From Brachycybe producta (lineage: Eukaryota; Arthropoda; Diplopoda; Playtdesmida; Andrognathidae): a DNA stretch of 64,000 nt. Below are positions 14,201-27,300 of the stretch, in pieces (within the stretch, counting starts at the first letter, position 1; every line of letters begins with the position of its first letter). The stretch spans positions 496,001 to 560,000 of the forward strand of contig JAUPFP010000052.1 of NCBI GenBank assembly GCA_036925085.1, given 5' to 3'. Position numbers and translations under genes: made by a program. The notes under the pieces are model-generated. The model was not told where the DNA came from, searched no databases, and saw only the letters and a list, made by a program, of their open reading frames with translations.

Positions 14201-17200
14201 AACCGGTGTCTTGCTATGAACAGACATTGACGTACTCCGAAGTACTTCAATCTCGTTAGACTGCTCTTCGTTAGCTCGAGCGCTATTCGAAAGCGCCATT
14301 CTTAGCTCATCCATCTCCTTAAAAGACAAAATAACCAAAAAGAAGAAATGAGCTCGAGCTCACAGTTCTGTGTTTAATTCGTGATTGAACAATTCTAGCC
14401 TCTTTCAGGTCGTGCTCGTTACGAGACTTGCAATCTAACTGTCTTTCCAGCTCACGAATTACTTCTTGACCGGCATTTAGCTTATCATTCACGGCATCAA
14501 ACTCTCGCTCTATTTGTTCTCGCTTTTCGAGAGCTTGTTTTAGCGACAATTCCTTTTCTTTTAGCTGTTCCGTTAAACTTTCGACCTAAAGATCAATTAA
14601 TTCAGCTTAAACTAAAAAATCCTGAAAATCACGATTTCGGGACCTCTCTCGTAAGCTGAGCTCCGCAAGACAATCCTTTTTCCTTTTCTTTCATAGCTTC
14701 ATTAAGAAGAGCGACTTCTCTATGAAAGTCTTCCCGTTCCTGTTCTCGTTCCGCAGTTTGTTCCTATTAAAAAAGTAAACAAAAAACTAACTAAAAACAG
14801 TTACGAGTGACGAGGATTTTCCACCGTCTTGCCTCGACAAACTGTTTGTAAGCCTTGAGCTGTTTGTCTAAGGCGTCGATCTGTTGTTGCAAGTCTTCCG
14901 TCTCTTGTCGTTTCGTCTCGACCAAGAGATCTCGATCGACAGCCATTTCTTCGACGGTCTGTTCCAATTCCTGAATACGAAGCATCAACTGGCTACGATC
15001 CTTTTCGCCACGATGCTGAAGTCCTCTCTTTTCCAGGTGAAGACGAGAGTTCTCTTCGAGCAACTCTAAAATTTATAAGACAATTGAGTCTCAGAAATAA
15101 ACAGAAACAACAACGAGCAAACAAAACAATATTTGCTAAGCAAGTATCAAGTTGCGTTCTTTTAAAACAAATATAATTACGAGGAAATTTTAGTTGGACA
15201 TTTGACTTCGGTTATTCCGCAGTTTTAGAAGAGCAAAATCAAGAAGAAATTAAAAGTACGTTAAAAAATAGAAGAGCAGCTGAAATATTTAATAGTATTT
15301 TCATGTGAATATCTTTCAAAATAAACTTTTAACTGACATAGAAAGCTTACTTTAAACGATTTTCAACATGCAATTAACAGTTAAGTGATTGCGCTACCTT
15401 TCTAGTTTCTAAAACACTTCCAAAATTCTCTTAAATTTGCGTTTTAACTTCAAAATCACATTAAAATTAGCATCTAAAAAACTTAATACATCAAGCCATA
15501 ATTTTGCTCTCAAAATGTCTCATAAAAAACCTCCTCGAAACTACAAGAACGTCGTAACTTAAAAAACAGCAATGGGCATAAAAAAAAAATTGCATAAAAT
15601 TGCAAGAAAAGTTAGTCGAAAAACACAAAAACGGCCAAATTATATTTTTTCTAAAGAAAAGCGAATAAAATAAAATGTTTAAGAAGCTTTCTAAAGAAAG
15701 AAAAGCCGAAGCATCGAGGAGGAAGAGGGTTCGAAGGTTGGAAATGGGGGAGAAAAATCTTCGTGAAAGGTAAAAATGGAATGCCAAAAGAAGACAGACC
15801 TTCATCACCAGTGACTGTAAGATGAGGAGGAGGAGCATTTTGGTCATTCCTGGCAGAGTGGACAACTGAAGAACAAAAGGAGGAAGAGAGAACAAAAATA
15901 AATCAAAATAAAACAAAATATAAGAGACAGAAAAAAAATAAATATATAAGAAAGAATTTTTTATGAACATTCTACGACAAAATGTTAAAAACTAAAATAA
16001 AAAAAAGCAATCGAAAGTCTTCTTACGGCCGTTTTCTAAACAACCAAAAAACGGGATAATTGGAATAAAGCGGAATTATATGAATTCGTATTACATTGGA
16101 GTGTTAATTTTTAGTTAAAAAGTCAAAAATCATACAATCAAAGTGTTTCCATGTCCTGAAAATGCCTCGTGAGGACTCAAAATCAACCCTAGACGTTCCA
16201 AAAAGCTTCCAAAATTACAAAAACTCAAGAATTTTTGGATTTTATTCAAAAAAGGCTAAAAATATAAACGTTTAAATGACTTAAAAGCCCTTAAATATCT
16301 TGAGTAGAACTCAACTGACCACCCAGAAGTCCCAAAAAGACTTCGAAAACGACAAAAATTCAAAAATATTCAAAACCGGCTAAAAAAAATTGAAAAATAT
16401 TTAAAATTCAAAAAATCGGCCTAAAAAATTAAATATTTGAAGTTCAGAAAAACGGCCAAAAAAACCTGAAAATAATTAAATCCTCCAAAAGACCTATAAA
16501 AAAAACTCGTGAGGACTCAAATGGCCCCAGGAAACTCGGGGAGAAAAAAAAATCTTCGCATGTTTTTAATAAATAGTTAAAAACAACGAGTTTAAATGCC
16601 CTGAAAATGCCACAGGAAAGCTCAACTGGTAGTAATAACCATTAATGATGCAATAAACAGCCACAAAACAAGACACAAAAACAAAAAAAACCCCGAAAAA
16701 CCCCTTAATAAATTAATACGTGCTGCGAGAAAAAAATGTTAAAAAAAAACTTTGAAGTTGTTAAACAAAAAGAAAAAAGCCGTAAAATTAAAAAAGAAAA
16801 TATACAAAGCGTGGTAGCGGCACTCACTTTGAGTGTGTCGTTCTCCGATTCCTTCGGCTACGATTTCACGATTCAGATTCCGCTGACAATGATCCTCGGC
16901 CAAACTCTCTTCCAAACTCTGATTCCGAGCTTCGACCTCTTCCAACTGGCAAACAACTTGCGAATATTGTTTCTCCTTACGAGACAACAAATCCTCGAGA
17001 GCACATTTCTCCGTTTCGCACGAACGCAACAGATCTTAAGTTCGAACCAAATAGTGTTCTTTTAACGGGATTGATTACAAATGGTGGTCCTAAATGGCGC
17101 TTCGTGACCATCAGAAAAACAATATTTTAAGAATATTTCAAGTATGAAGCTTCTTGGTAACAACTTTTAAACAAAATTCAAAGTGTTTTCGAAACTAGAC

Positions 17201-20200
17201 AAATACATTAACGACGTGATCGCTTTTTTTTATGACGATCTGTTTGTAAATAAGCATTTTATGATGGTTTTAAAATACCGAATTATGCGTTCGATAGTTA
17301 TCAGCGTTTTAAAACTTGTCATAAAAAAATTATTTCAAAACTGATTCGTCACAAAAGAGTAATAAACGTATCACTCGATTCTTCTAGTTTCGAAAACACT
17401 TAGAATTTAGTTTAAAAGATGCTTTTAAGAAGCTCTGTACTTGTTTAAAGTTAATTCGCTCGATGAAATATTGTTTTCCTATTTTCACATCTACGATGGT
17501 AACGCTGCCCTGGAAGCTGAAATTATGACTAAAAATTCACGAAACCGTCGTTACGCTACCGGTGGTTTTCGTCAGTTCGACAGCTAAACAATCTTTCGTC
17601 TGTTCGATCGACTTTAGCTGCAATGTTAGTTCTTCGTTCTGCACCGTAAGAGACTCGACTTCGTTATTACTCTGAAGCGAACTATTCGCTAATTGATCCT
17701 GAACGACATGAGAATCCTGCAATTGCTGAACGGACTCTCGAAACAAGTCTAAAAGCCGTCGTACCGCATTCGATAACCGGTTTCCGGCTTCTGTATTTTT
17801 TTTTTAGAAATTATGACAAAACTTCATTAACTGACAACTGGAAACTTCACTTTGATTAAAAACAGACTTTACCATTCACGATTTCGCCGAGAGATAACTC
17901 GACATCAGATAGCAACGAACCATGTGGATCGTCTTTGAGAAATGTCAGAACGTTCTCGTCACTTCGTGCCGCAATCGCATAGTTAGAACCTACGAACGAA
18001 TGAGCTGTTAGTCTTTGAGAAACGAGGACACTTTAAAAGAGCAGTCTGGTTCAGACCTCCATCGAGACCAAACTGCGTCGAGTATGGTCCGTTCTGATCG
18101 TCGACAGGTCCTTCTTCGTCGTCCGCAGCTTTGCCATCGGAAGCGGAATCGACTGCATCGTCTCCTAACAAAGTAACAAATTCCTTATCGATCGTCTTAG
18201 CCAGATTAAGTACGACCGATGTTATGTTTGTTAGAAGATGTATGTACATGTTGCTATTTCCTTGGTCCGCACTGAAAACATTCGAAAAAACCATGGCCAT
18301 TATGATCTATAGGAAGCCTCCCCCTTCCACCTGCGGTTTTTAAAGATTAATTTCACAAATTTCATTGTTTTTAAAATTTTCAATTCTCCTAAAATTGTGT
18401 TAATAAAAATAAAATAACTTGTGATGAAAAAAAAAAATGTGCGGTTGAAAAAAATATTGACCTTTGATGCAAGTGTCGAGAAGAAGTTTGTCGATCTTCG
18501 AAATCGACTTGGACATCATCGACGGACGTGTATTCTTCGTCCAGTGACAATTCCAAGCGCTGTTTATCGGCTTGTAACTGAAAAAAAAAAAAGGTAGACG
18601 TTCAATTAAAAGTTACGTTGGTTTTAAATCGTAAACGCCTCTCGAACTCCTTGATTATTCAGTCTTTCAGATTCAAAATTAAGAAGAAAACTGTGAAAAG
18701 TTTCAATTTATCGTTTTAGTGTTGCATTTCTGAAATTACTGAAGAACCGAAGAGTTCAAAAAAACAGCTTTTCATAAAATATTTTAGCCGCTCCAAGAGA
18801 GAAAATAAGCAGTAAAAACCACAACACCAAAGAAAGAACCAGATTGAAAAAGCAACCGAAAAACACCGAACCGTTATTTAAAAACAAGAACATTCTCGAG
18901 TAAATAAGATTTCTTCTTTGAATTTTCCGTTTACGAAACCGAAAAAAAAGAAGTAAAAGTTAACGAAGAGGAAAAGAAGGAGAAGTAGGAGGACGACTTA
19001 TAAGAGACAAAGACGACGAAGTGTGATTGCGATAAAGCACCTGCTCGACCTGCACCTTCAGCTCTTGCAATTCCTCGTAAAGAAGATCGTTCTGTTCGTT
19101 ACGAGCAACAATGTTAGCCTCGACCTTCTCCTTCAGGTGAGCAACTTCCACTTCGACACTCGCCTGAGCCTCGCGAACGAAACTGTTTTCGAGACATTGT
19201 CGAACGTGTTCCACATCTTCGTCATACTGAGCTTGAAGTTCCTGAAAACGATTTTTAGGTTTTAAGGAATGTCGTCGGTTGGGACGCCTGAATTAAGTCA
19301 TTTTTTCAGTCATTTTTTTTAACAAAAAATAATAATTTCGAAGCGACTTAAAAAACTAGAATAGTAAACAAAAAAAATACAACCTAAATTTTCATGTTTT
19401 TTTAATCAATTTTACTTTTAAAATATTAAATTTAAAATATCTTAACTAATAAAAAGTTTATTTTGAAAGATATCTTCATGAAGTTCATTCATTTTCTAAT
19501 TTAGTTTATAATAAACTTTAAATTTTCTCTCCTCTTAAAGTTCCTTTTACCTGAAAATAACAAAAAATTAAACTTTTTATGAATAGTTTGTTTTACTTGT
19601 CAAACTGTCTTAAAACGTTTATTTTGAAAGATATCATCATTAAATTACTTTTGACTCATTTTTTTTTTACTATTCTAGTTTCTAACAACCTTCGAATTTT
19701 CTTCTTGAAATTCGTTTTGAAACAAAGTTTCCGTTCATTTTAGAAAAATCCTTTTGTATCTGTGAACTAAGTTAGTCAATTAAAGTTAAAATTAGTAAAA
19801 AAAAATGAAGTTAACAAATAAATGCAAATTGTTAACGCAACTAATTTATGTCATTTTATGCGTTTCCGGTTGCGTTTCATTCGATTACGGTTTCATAGTC
19901 GATCCAAAAAGCGGGACTTGTTTACTTTCCTTTGCGAATTTGCTCATTAAACCCCACAAATGTTGTATTCTCTCGAGCGGCTTCCGAAGTCTCTTCGGCT
20001 CGATATTCAAGAAGGAGAACTTGGCACTTGAACTTCAACTTGAACTCTCGTAACAAAGTTTCAATAAAGAAACACGAGAGCTCTGTTTCGAAGGTTCAAG
20101 TTGAAGTTCAAGTGCCAAGTTCTCCTTCTTGAATTTCGAGTCTGAAGGTCCTGAAAATTACCTTTCGAATAACACCTTCAGCTTCACGAACCCGATTCAA

Positions 20201-21163
20201 CTCTAGCCTCAAAGCAGCCACTTCTTCGGAGAGCCTTCCATTCTCCGATTCCAACTGAAGACAATTCTCTTCCTCATGAAGCGATTCGAATCGTTTTAAC
20301 TTGTCTTTGTATTCCGAGAGACAAAGTTTCGCCTCTCGAAGTTCCTCCGAGAGAATCGCCTTCTCGGTCGTAGCCTCTTCGATCTTACGCAAAAGTTCTT
20401 CTTCTAAAGAGTGTAGCCTCAGTGAAAACTCCTGTTCCATTTCATTTCTAACCATCTCTAGGTCAGTGTCCGGAGAACAGGCTTTGACCAGTGCCTGACG
20501 AGAGGCCACTTCGGCCAAACTATCGACCAGATCTTCGAAGTTAACTTGACACTCGACATCAACACCACATTCGCAGCAAATTGCATCGTACTGAAAAATA
20601 TAATAAAAATTATGTTAAAATGTGTTTTAAGTTTTCTTTTCTGGTTTGAAATTTAAATGTTAAATTTATTCTCGAAGAAGAAGAAGTTTCTTCATAAAAA
20701 AGCAATTACGAAGAAGAGAAATTAGATATTAAAAACATAGTTAAGAAGGGGAGGTTGGATAGAATTGTTTCTGATGATCGTAAGGAGGAGGAGGATTTTC
20801 TAGTCTTTAATGTACGTTTTGGCTTCTCTCTCATTTTCACTGTGAGTCTAAAAGGCTTTACTACTTTTAGGTTTAAAGTTCCTCAGTGTAAATAATAAAG
20901 ACATAAGAGAAAGAGAGAAAAAGAGAGAATGAAAATCACCTCTTGAGGCTCGTTACCACCGGTGCATACTTAATATTATTAACCATTTCCCAATTCTATC
21001 TCTCTCTCTTTCTCTCTATCTCTCTCTTTTTCTTTTGTCTCTCACTCTCTTATACTCTCTCTCTCTCACACTCACACTCTCTCTCACTCCTACTCTCTTC
21101 CTCTCACACACACGCCCACTCACTCTCTCACACTCTCTCTCTTTCTCACACTCCTACTCTCTT

Positions 21164-21195
<32 letters not shown>

Positions 21196-21278
21196 TAACA
21201 CACTTTCTCACTCCTACTCTCTTCCTCTCACACTCTCTCTCGCGCACACACTCTCTCTCTCATACTCCTACTCTCTTC

Positions 21279-21310
<32 letters not shown>

Positions 21311-24300
21311 TTCACTCTCACTCTCTCTCACACTCACACTCTCTCTCACTCCTACTCTCTTCCTCTCACACACACGCCCACTCACTCACTCTCTCACACT
21401 CTCTCTTTCTCACACTCCTCTCTCTTCCTCTCTCTCTCTCACACACACACACACACTAACACACTTTCTCACTCCTACTCTCTTCCTCTCACACTCTCTC
21501 TCGCGCACACACTCTCTCTCTCATACTCCTACTCACTCTCTCACACACTCTTACACACTCTCTCACACACACACACTGTCACTCTCTCTATCTCTGTGAG
21601 TGCGTTCAATGTGAACGTGCACTTACTCTATACCTGTGTATGTCACTCTGTGTGTGTGTGCTTTGTGCGTTTTCTGTGCGTTTGTTCTGTCACTGTGTGA
21701 TTATGTGTGTGTTTTCTATTCAACAATTTGTATGAATGTGTTTATCTCTCTCATCTTTCTCTTTCACTCCATCTCTATCCACTCCCTCTCTCTTATATTT
21801 CTCTCTTTCTATCTTACTCCCTCTCTTTCCATCTATTTCTCTTGATATAAATGTTACCAGGCAATTTGCATTCATTCCAGTTGATGAGGCCCCCAGTTAA
21901 ATTAACATAACACCCTTAGAAACACTCTCTACCCCCCCCCCCCTTCCCCAGTTAGAACATAAGGTGAAAGGGGGGGGGGCAAGTGGGGGTTTGAAGGGTC
22001 TGGTGCATATGTATGTAAGTTGTGTTCGTATTGATCGAAACAGACGATTCTACAATAGACACACACAATATGTGTTACAACTCACAGACAGATCAACAAC
22101 AGAAAAACAACAAAAGAAAATGTGGCAGAAATTTCAATTTGAACATCATTTTAAACACTAAAACAAAAGAAAAAAAACCCCTTAACTTGAATGAAACAAA
22201 ATCATATTAAGGACCAAATTCAAGAAAGAAGAAAAAAACTTGACACTTTAAACTTCAACTTGAACTCTCAGTGCAGAGTTCCAAAATAAAATATTATTTT
22301 CTATTTGAAACTTTAACAGGAGGCGAGTTCTATGTTGGAACCCTGTTCATAGAGGGTTCCACACTGCAATAGTAACATCTTGAATTCGAACCTTTAAGTT
22401 TATAAAAATTGGATGAATGTAAACTTAATTGTGAAACACCCTGTATCAGGAATTACCGCTGCCCCTTAATGTGTGGCAATCACTTGACATCAAGCTTTCA
22501 GTGATTGCCCCACGTTAAGGGGCAGCCTTCATTTTCACTCACAATTTATAAAATTTAACAAAAAAAAATGTCAAAAATAAACTTTTTTTTTTCTTAAAAA
22601 AAAAAGCGATTTTGTTAAAAACTAGAATAGTAGACAAATGTGCTAAAATTATTTTAAATTATGATATACTGTTGTATTTCAAAATAAACCTTTTTGAAAT
22701 GTGAACACGCATAGTACTCAAACTTATTTTTGTTCTTTAGGTTTTTAGAAACTAGAAGGGTAACTACCACTTAATAGCATTTTTTTCTGATGAAATCTTA
22801 CAAATTGAACTTTTTATGGACAAAAAAATTAAAAAATATTGTCTGTTTTAAGTTGAGTCATTTTCAAACTGGCATGAAAAGCTTATTTTAAAAGATATCA
22901 AAACATGAAATTTATTGAGTTACCCTTCTAGTTTCTAAAACATTTTCAAGTTTTTCTTGATATCTTTCAAAATAAACTTGTTAGAAACAAAAATCAGAAG
23001 AAAACAAAATTAAATTTGTATTATTTTTAAACTGACTTAAAAAGCTTATTTTAAAAGATATCAACTTAAAAATACCTTCATTTGTGTCATTTTTTTCTGA
23101 AAAATACCAAAAAATAACCAAAATATTCTCCTTCATTTGCATATATTTTCTGTAAACAAAAACCACAACTAAATATAAGAAAAAAGATAAGAAAATTAAT
23201 AATTCATAAGCAATTATAAATGAATATTTTAACTAAGCAACCGAAAAAAAATATCTTCAGGCTCCAAAAAAAAAAAGCCTAATTTTATACAAAAAAAGCC
23301 TCATTTTTCTTGCTTTTATTCTTCAAAATAAATAAGATTGCCATCAATTGATTTCTCAATATTCAGCCACCCCCCCCCCCCCCGGCCACCCATTATTCTT
23401 TATTCTAGTTTTTTATTATTTCTAGTCTCTTTATTTTTTAAAAAAAATGTCGTCAACACATAATCTTAAAACCATAAGATTTATAATGTTGGTAATTTTG
23501 CCTTTTTTTTTTCTTCTCCCCATTCTCCCCTTTGAAGTCTCCCCCCCCCGTTTGATTCTGATCCCTATTTTGATTTCTCCCCTCAAATCATCGATCTTTT
23601 ACTTTGAACAACAACCACAAAAGTTAATGTGACACAATTTACTGATACACTTTCTCTCTCTCCCCCCCGACTTCCCCCCTCCCCTCCTCCTCCTTCTTAA
23701 AAAGAAGAAGTTTTATTTCAATTCTCCTCTGGCCCTTTTTCTCCTCCGGATCTTCTTCTCCCCCTCCAATCCCTAAATCTTCCCCCTCTTCAATGAAACA
23801 ACATTTCCCCTCTACAAATAAAATGGGATTCATCCTCAAAAACCCCTCCCTCCCTCCCTCTCTCCAAACACAGAACCCGAATCCAAAAACGGTTCTTTTG
23901 TACTTAAAACCAGCAACACAATTCCAAAAACCATCCATGAAAGTAGAATGTCATTTTTCACCCTCTTCTTCTTCTTACATCGTTTTCAATTGAAATATCA
24001 ATTCTAGTTTTTTGACGCAAAATATCAACAAAAAAAAAGACAAGGATATCTCTTTCAGTGTAAACCAACAAAGAGTGGAAACACATCGACAACACTACTG
24101 GCTGAACCTCGGTGGTTTAACTTACACTGGAATAACAAAAACGGTGTCAAACTAGGAAGATTTCTACTTGTAAGTAAATAACAAGTAACTTCAGAAAGCA
24201 AAAAAAAAACTTGGCACTTGAACTTTAACTTGAACCCTCTAAAATAAGCCCCAAATTTAAAAAGAAAACTTGGGACTTACCACTTGAACCCTCTCATCAA

Positions 24301-27300
24301 AGGGGTCAAACATAAAAACCCCTGGAGTATTCAATAAAAGCGGGGTTGAAAATTGTGAAGAGGGTTCAACTTTCTATGCTGCACTTGGACTCTTGTCCAT
24401 CTGCCATAGGCCTTTATGGCTGCTTGCAGAGTAATTTTTCAAATTCAAATTCAAGCGGCAAGTCTCAAGTTGTCCTTATTGAGTTTGGGGCTTGTATCAG
24501 AGGGTTCAAGTGGCAAGTCCCAAGTTTTCTTGTTGAATTAGGGACTTGTATCAGAGGGTTCAAGTGGCAAGTCTCACGTTTTCCTTATTGAGTTTGGGGC
24601 TTGTATCAGAGGGTTCAAGTAGTCAATTTCCGTTAAGTTTGTCAAGAAAAAGAAAAAAAAGAAACTTGAGGCATTCCTTTACTCTTCTAGTTTCTAACAA
24701 ACTTCGATTTTTGTTTCCATTAAGAACATAATTCTAAAATAAACCTCTTAAGGTGGCTTTACAGATATTCATTTTGCTTTTGATGATGAAAATAAGCAAA
24801 AATTGAGACTAGAAAAGACCTTCAGAGATGATTGTATTCAAGACTAGAAAATACCTTCAGAGATGGTTTTATTCAAGACTAGAAAAGACCTTCAGAGATG
24901 ATTGAATTCAAGACTAGAAAATACCTTCAGAGATGATTGTATTCAAGACTAGAAAAGACCTTCAGAGATGATTTCATTCAAGACTAGAAAAGACCTTCAG
25001 AGATGATTGTATTCAAGACTAGAAAAGACCTTTAGAGATGATTTTATTCAAGACTAGAAAAGACCTTCAGAGATGATTTTATTCAAGACTAGAAAAGACC
25101 TTCAGAGATGATTGTATTCAAGACTAGAAAAGACCTTCAGAGATGATTTCATTCAAGACTAGAAAAGACCTTCAGAGATGATTGTATTCAAGACTAGAAA
25201 AGACCTTTAGAGATGATTTTATTCAAGACTAGAAAAGACCTTCAGAGATGATTTTATTCAAGACTAGAAAAGACCTTCAGAGATGATTTTATTCAAGACT
25301 AGAAAAGACCTTCAGAGATGTTTTATTCAAGACTAGAAAAGACCTTCAGAGATGAATGTAGGCCTATTCAAGACTAGAAAATCAGACATTCAGCGATGAT
25401 TGTATTCAAGACTAGAAAAGACTTCCAAAAAATAAATGATGTAAAAATTGCGAGATTATTATTTATGTTGCTGGTTGCCATGGCTTAAAAATTCAACAAT
25501 ATTCAACATTCTGAGAGGAGAGTAGAAAAAGACAGGAAAAAAAAACCCCTATTTGAAGTAGCAACAAACAAATGTAGTTTAACGACCTAGAAACTAGAAA
25601 GAACCTTTATCTCATTGAATCTCAGAGAGTCCCTTGAGAGCCAAACTCTCAAAATTGCTATCAATTGCTGTTTCACATTTTTTTTTCTGCAACAAAAGGA
25701 AATCCATTTTGGATCGAAAATCGTCTTATTTTAAAGAAATCGAATTCAAGACTTAAAACTTGGCACTTGAACCCTCTCAACAGGGTTCAAGCAAATACAG
25801 AGAAGAAAACAACCCATTGATTCATTGAGTTTTCTCTATTAGAACCTTATTTACGAGAGTTCAAGTGGCAATTCAAGTGATAAAACCGTGAAATTTTATC
25901 TTTTAGACTTAGATAAAACGTTTAATTTGAACGATATCATAATATTTATTATTTGAAAGAAAATAAATTTATTTTTATGATGATATCTTTCAAAATAAAA
26001 AGTTTCATCAAAGTTGAAAAAAGACGCAAATTTGACGTTTCTCTCAAACTTGAAAATGAAAAACCCCTGTTCGGCTCCGATCAAAAATGTTCGTGTTCGG
26101 ACCAGGAGTAGTTCGGACGTCTCTGCGAACATGTCTCTGCGAACATTTCCCTTCCGAACATCCATTATGAGTTTACGAACAAAAAACACGTTGCGAACAT
26201 GTTTCGTTCAAGTTTGAACACTCCGACCACAGCGAACAGAACAACGAACATGTTCTTTAGAAAAATGTTCGCGAACATGTTCGGTTCTAGTCTGGACCCA
26301 CCTGAAATCTCACCTTAGTGCAACGCCGCCGTAAAAATCTCGGCTCAACTTCTGCTTTCATTATTTCGAATATTTCTACCACCATAATTAGAAAACTTGA
26401 AATGTTTTAAATTATAAAATATTCCGATTTTTTTTTTGTATCCGATTCCGGTTTGTAAAATTCCGACTTGATCGTTCCAGTTTAGTTTAAAATGAATCAT
26501 GATCTGTGTTTGTCCCTTTTTTTGCTATCTTTAAATCTGGGTTATTAAAAACTAAACGATCTCCATGGCAACCAGAGAAAAACGTCCACCCTCCCCTCTC
26601 CCCCCTCTTCATTGTGATCGTAAAAACGTCCACAAAAAAAACAATAGAAATTCGTCCAAAAAAACAATAAGTCTTTTCAATTATTCATTGTTGTTTTTTT
26701 GTCATTTGACAGGCAAAAACACGTGTTACACGTGTTTGTGCACTATTGTTTTATGACTGTCATATTACTCTGTAAAATAGTCATAATTTTTGTGAAATCT
26801 GCTTTTGTGACTAAAAGTTAGCAGCTAGATATGACAACTTAACTGTCATATGACAGTCTTGTTTTCTTTGTGTAATGAGCCCCCCCCCCCTTTTCCAGGT
26901 GCAAAATTAAGAGAAACTAGAAAGTGTCTTAGAAACTAGAAGGGTCAGCTTAATCACTTCCATTCAATCTCATATTGATATCTTTCAAAATAAGCTTTTT
27001 ATCGATCAGAACTTAAAAAAATGTCATCATCTGCTTAAAAGTTGAAAAAAAGCTTATTTTGAAAGATATGAAGATACAGTCGTAAGTGATTGAGCTGACC
27101 TTTCTAGTTTCTAAAACACTTTTAGAAACGCCAGGTTATTTTGAATGTCAGAAGAGAAACAAATTAAGAGAAATTCAAAGTGTTAGAAACTAGAAGGGTC
27201 AGCTCAATTTCATGTTCATATCTTTCAAAATACGCTTTCCATAAAAAGTTTATTTTGAAAGATATCAACAATAAAAAATGTCCTTAAGTGATTCAGCTAC

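Noticed and set aside
20943..21700. Long plus-strand open frames rich in Leu/Ser/Thr/His
   Set aside because: They are translations of the CT/CA microsatellite in two frames, with no domain or splice support.
24806..25425. CRISPR-like regular array
   Set aside because: The 35-bp units follow one another without unique spacers, in an animal intron; it is a minisatellite.
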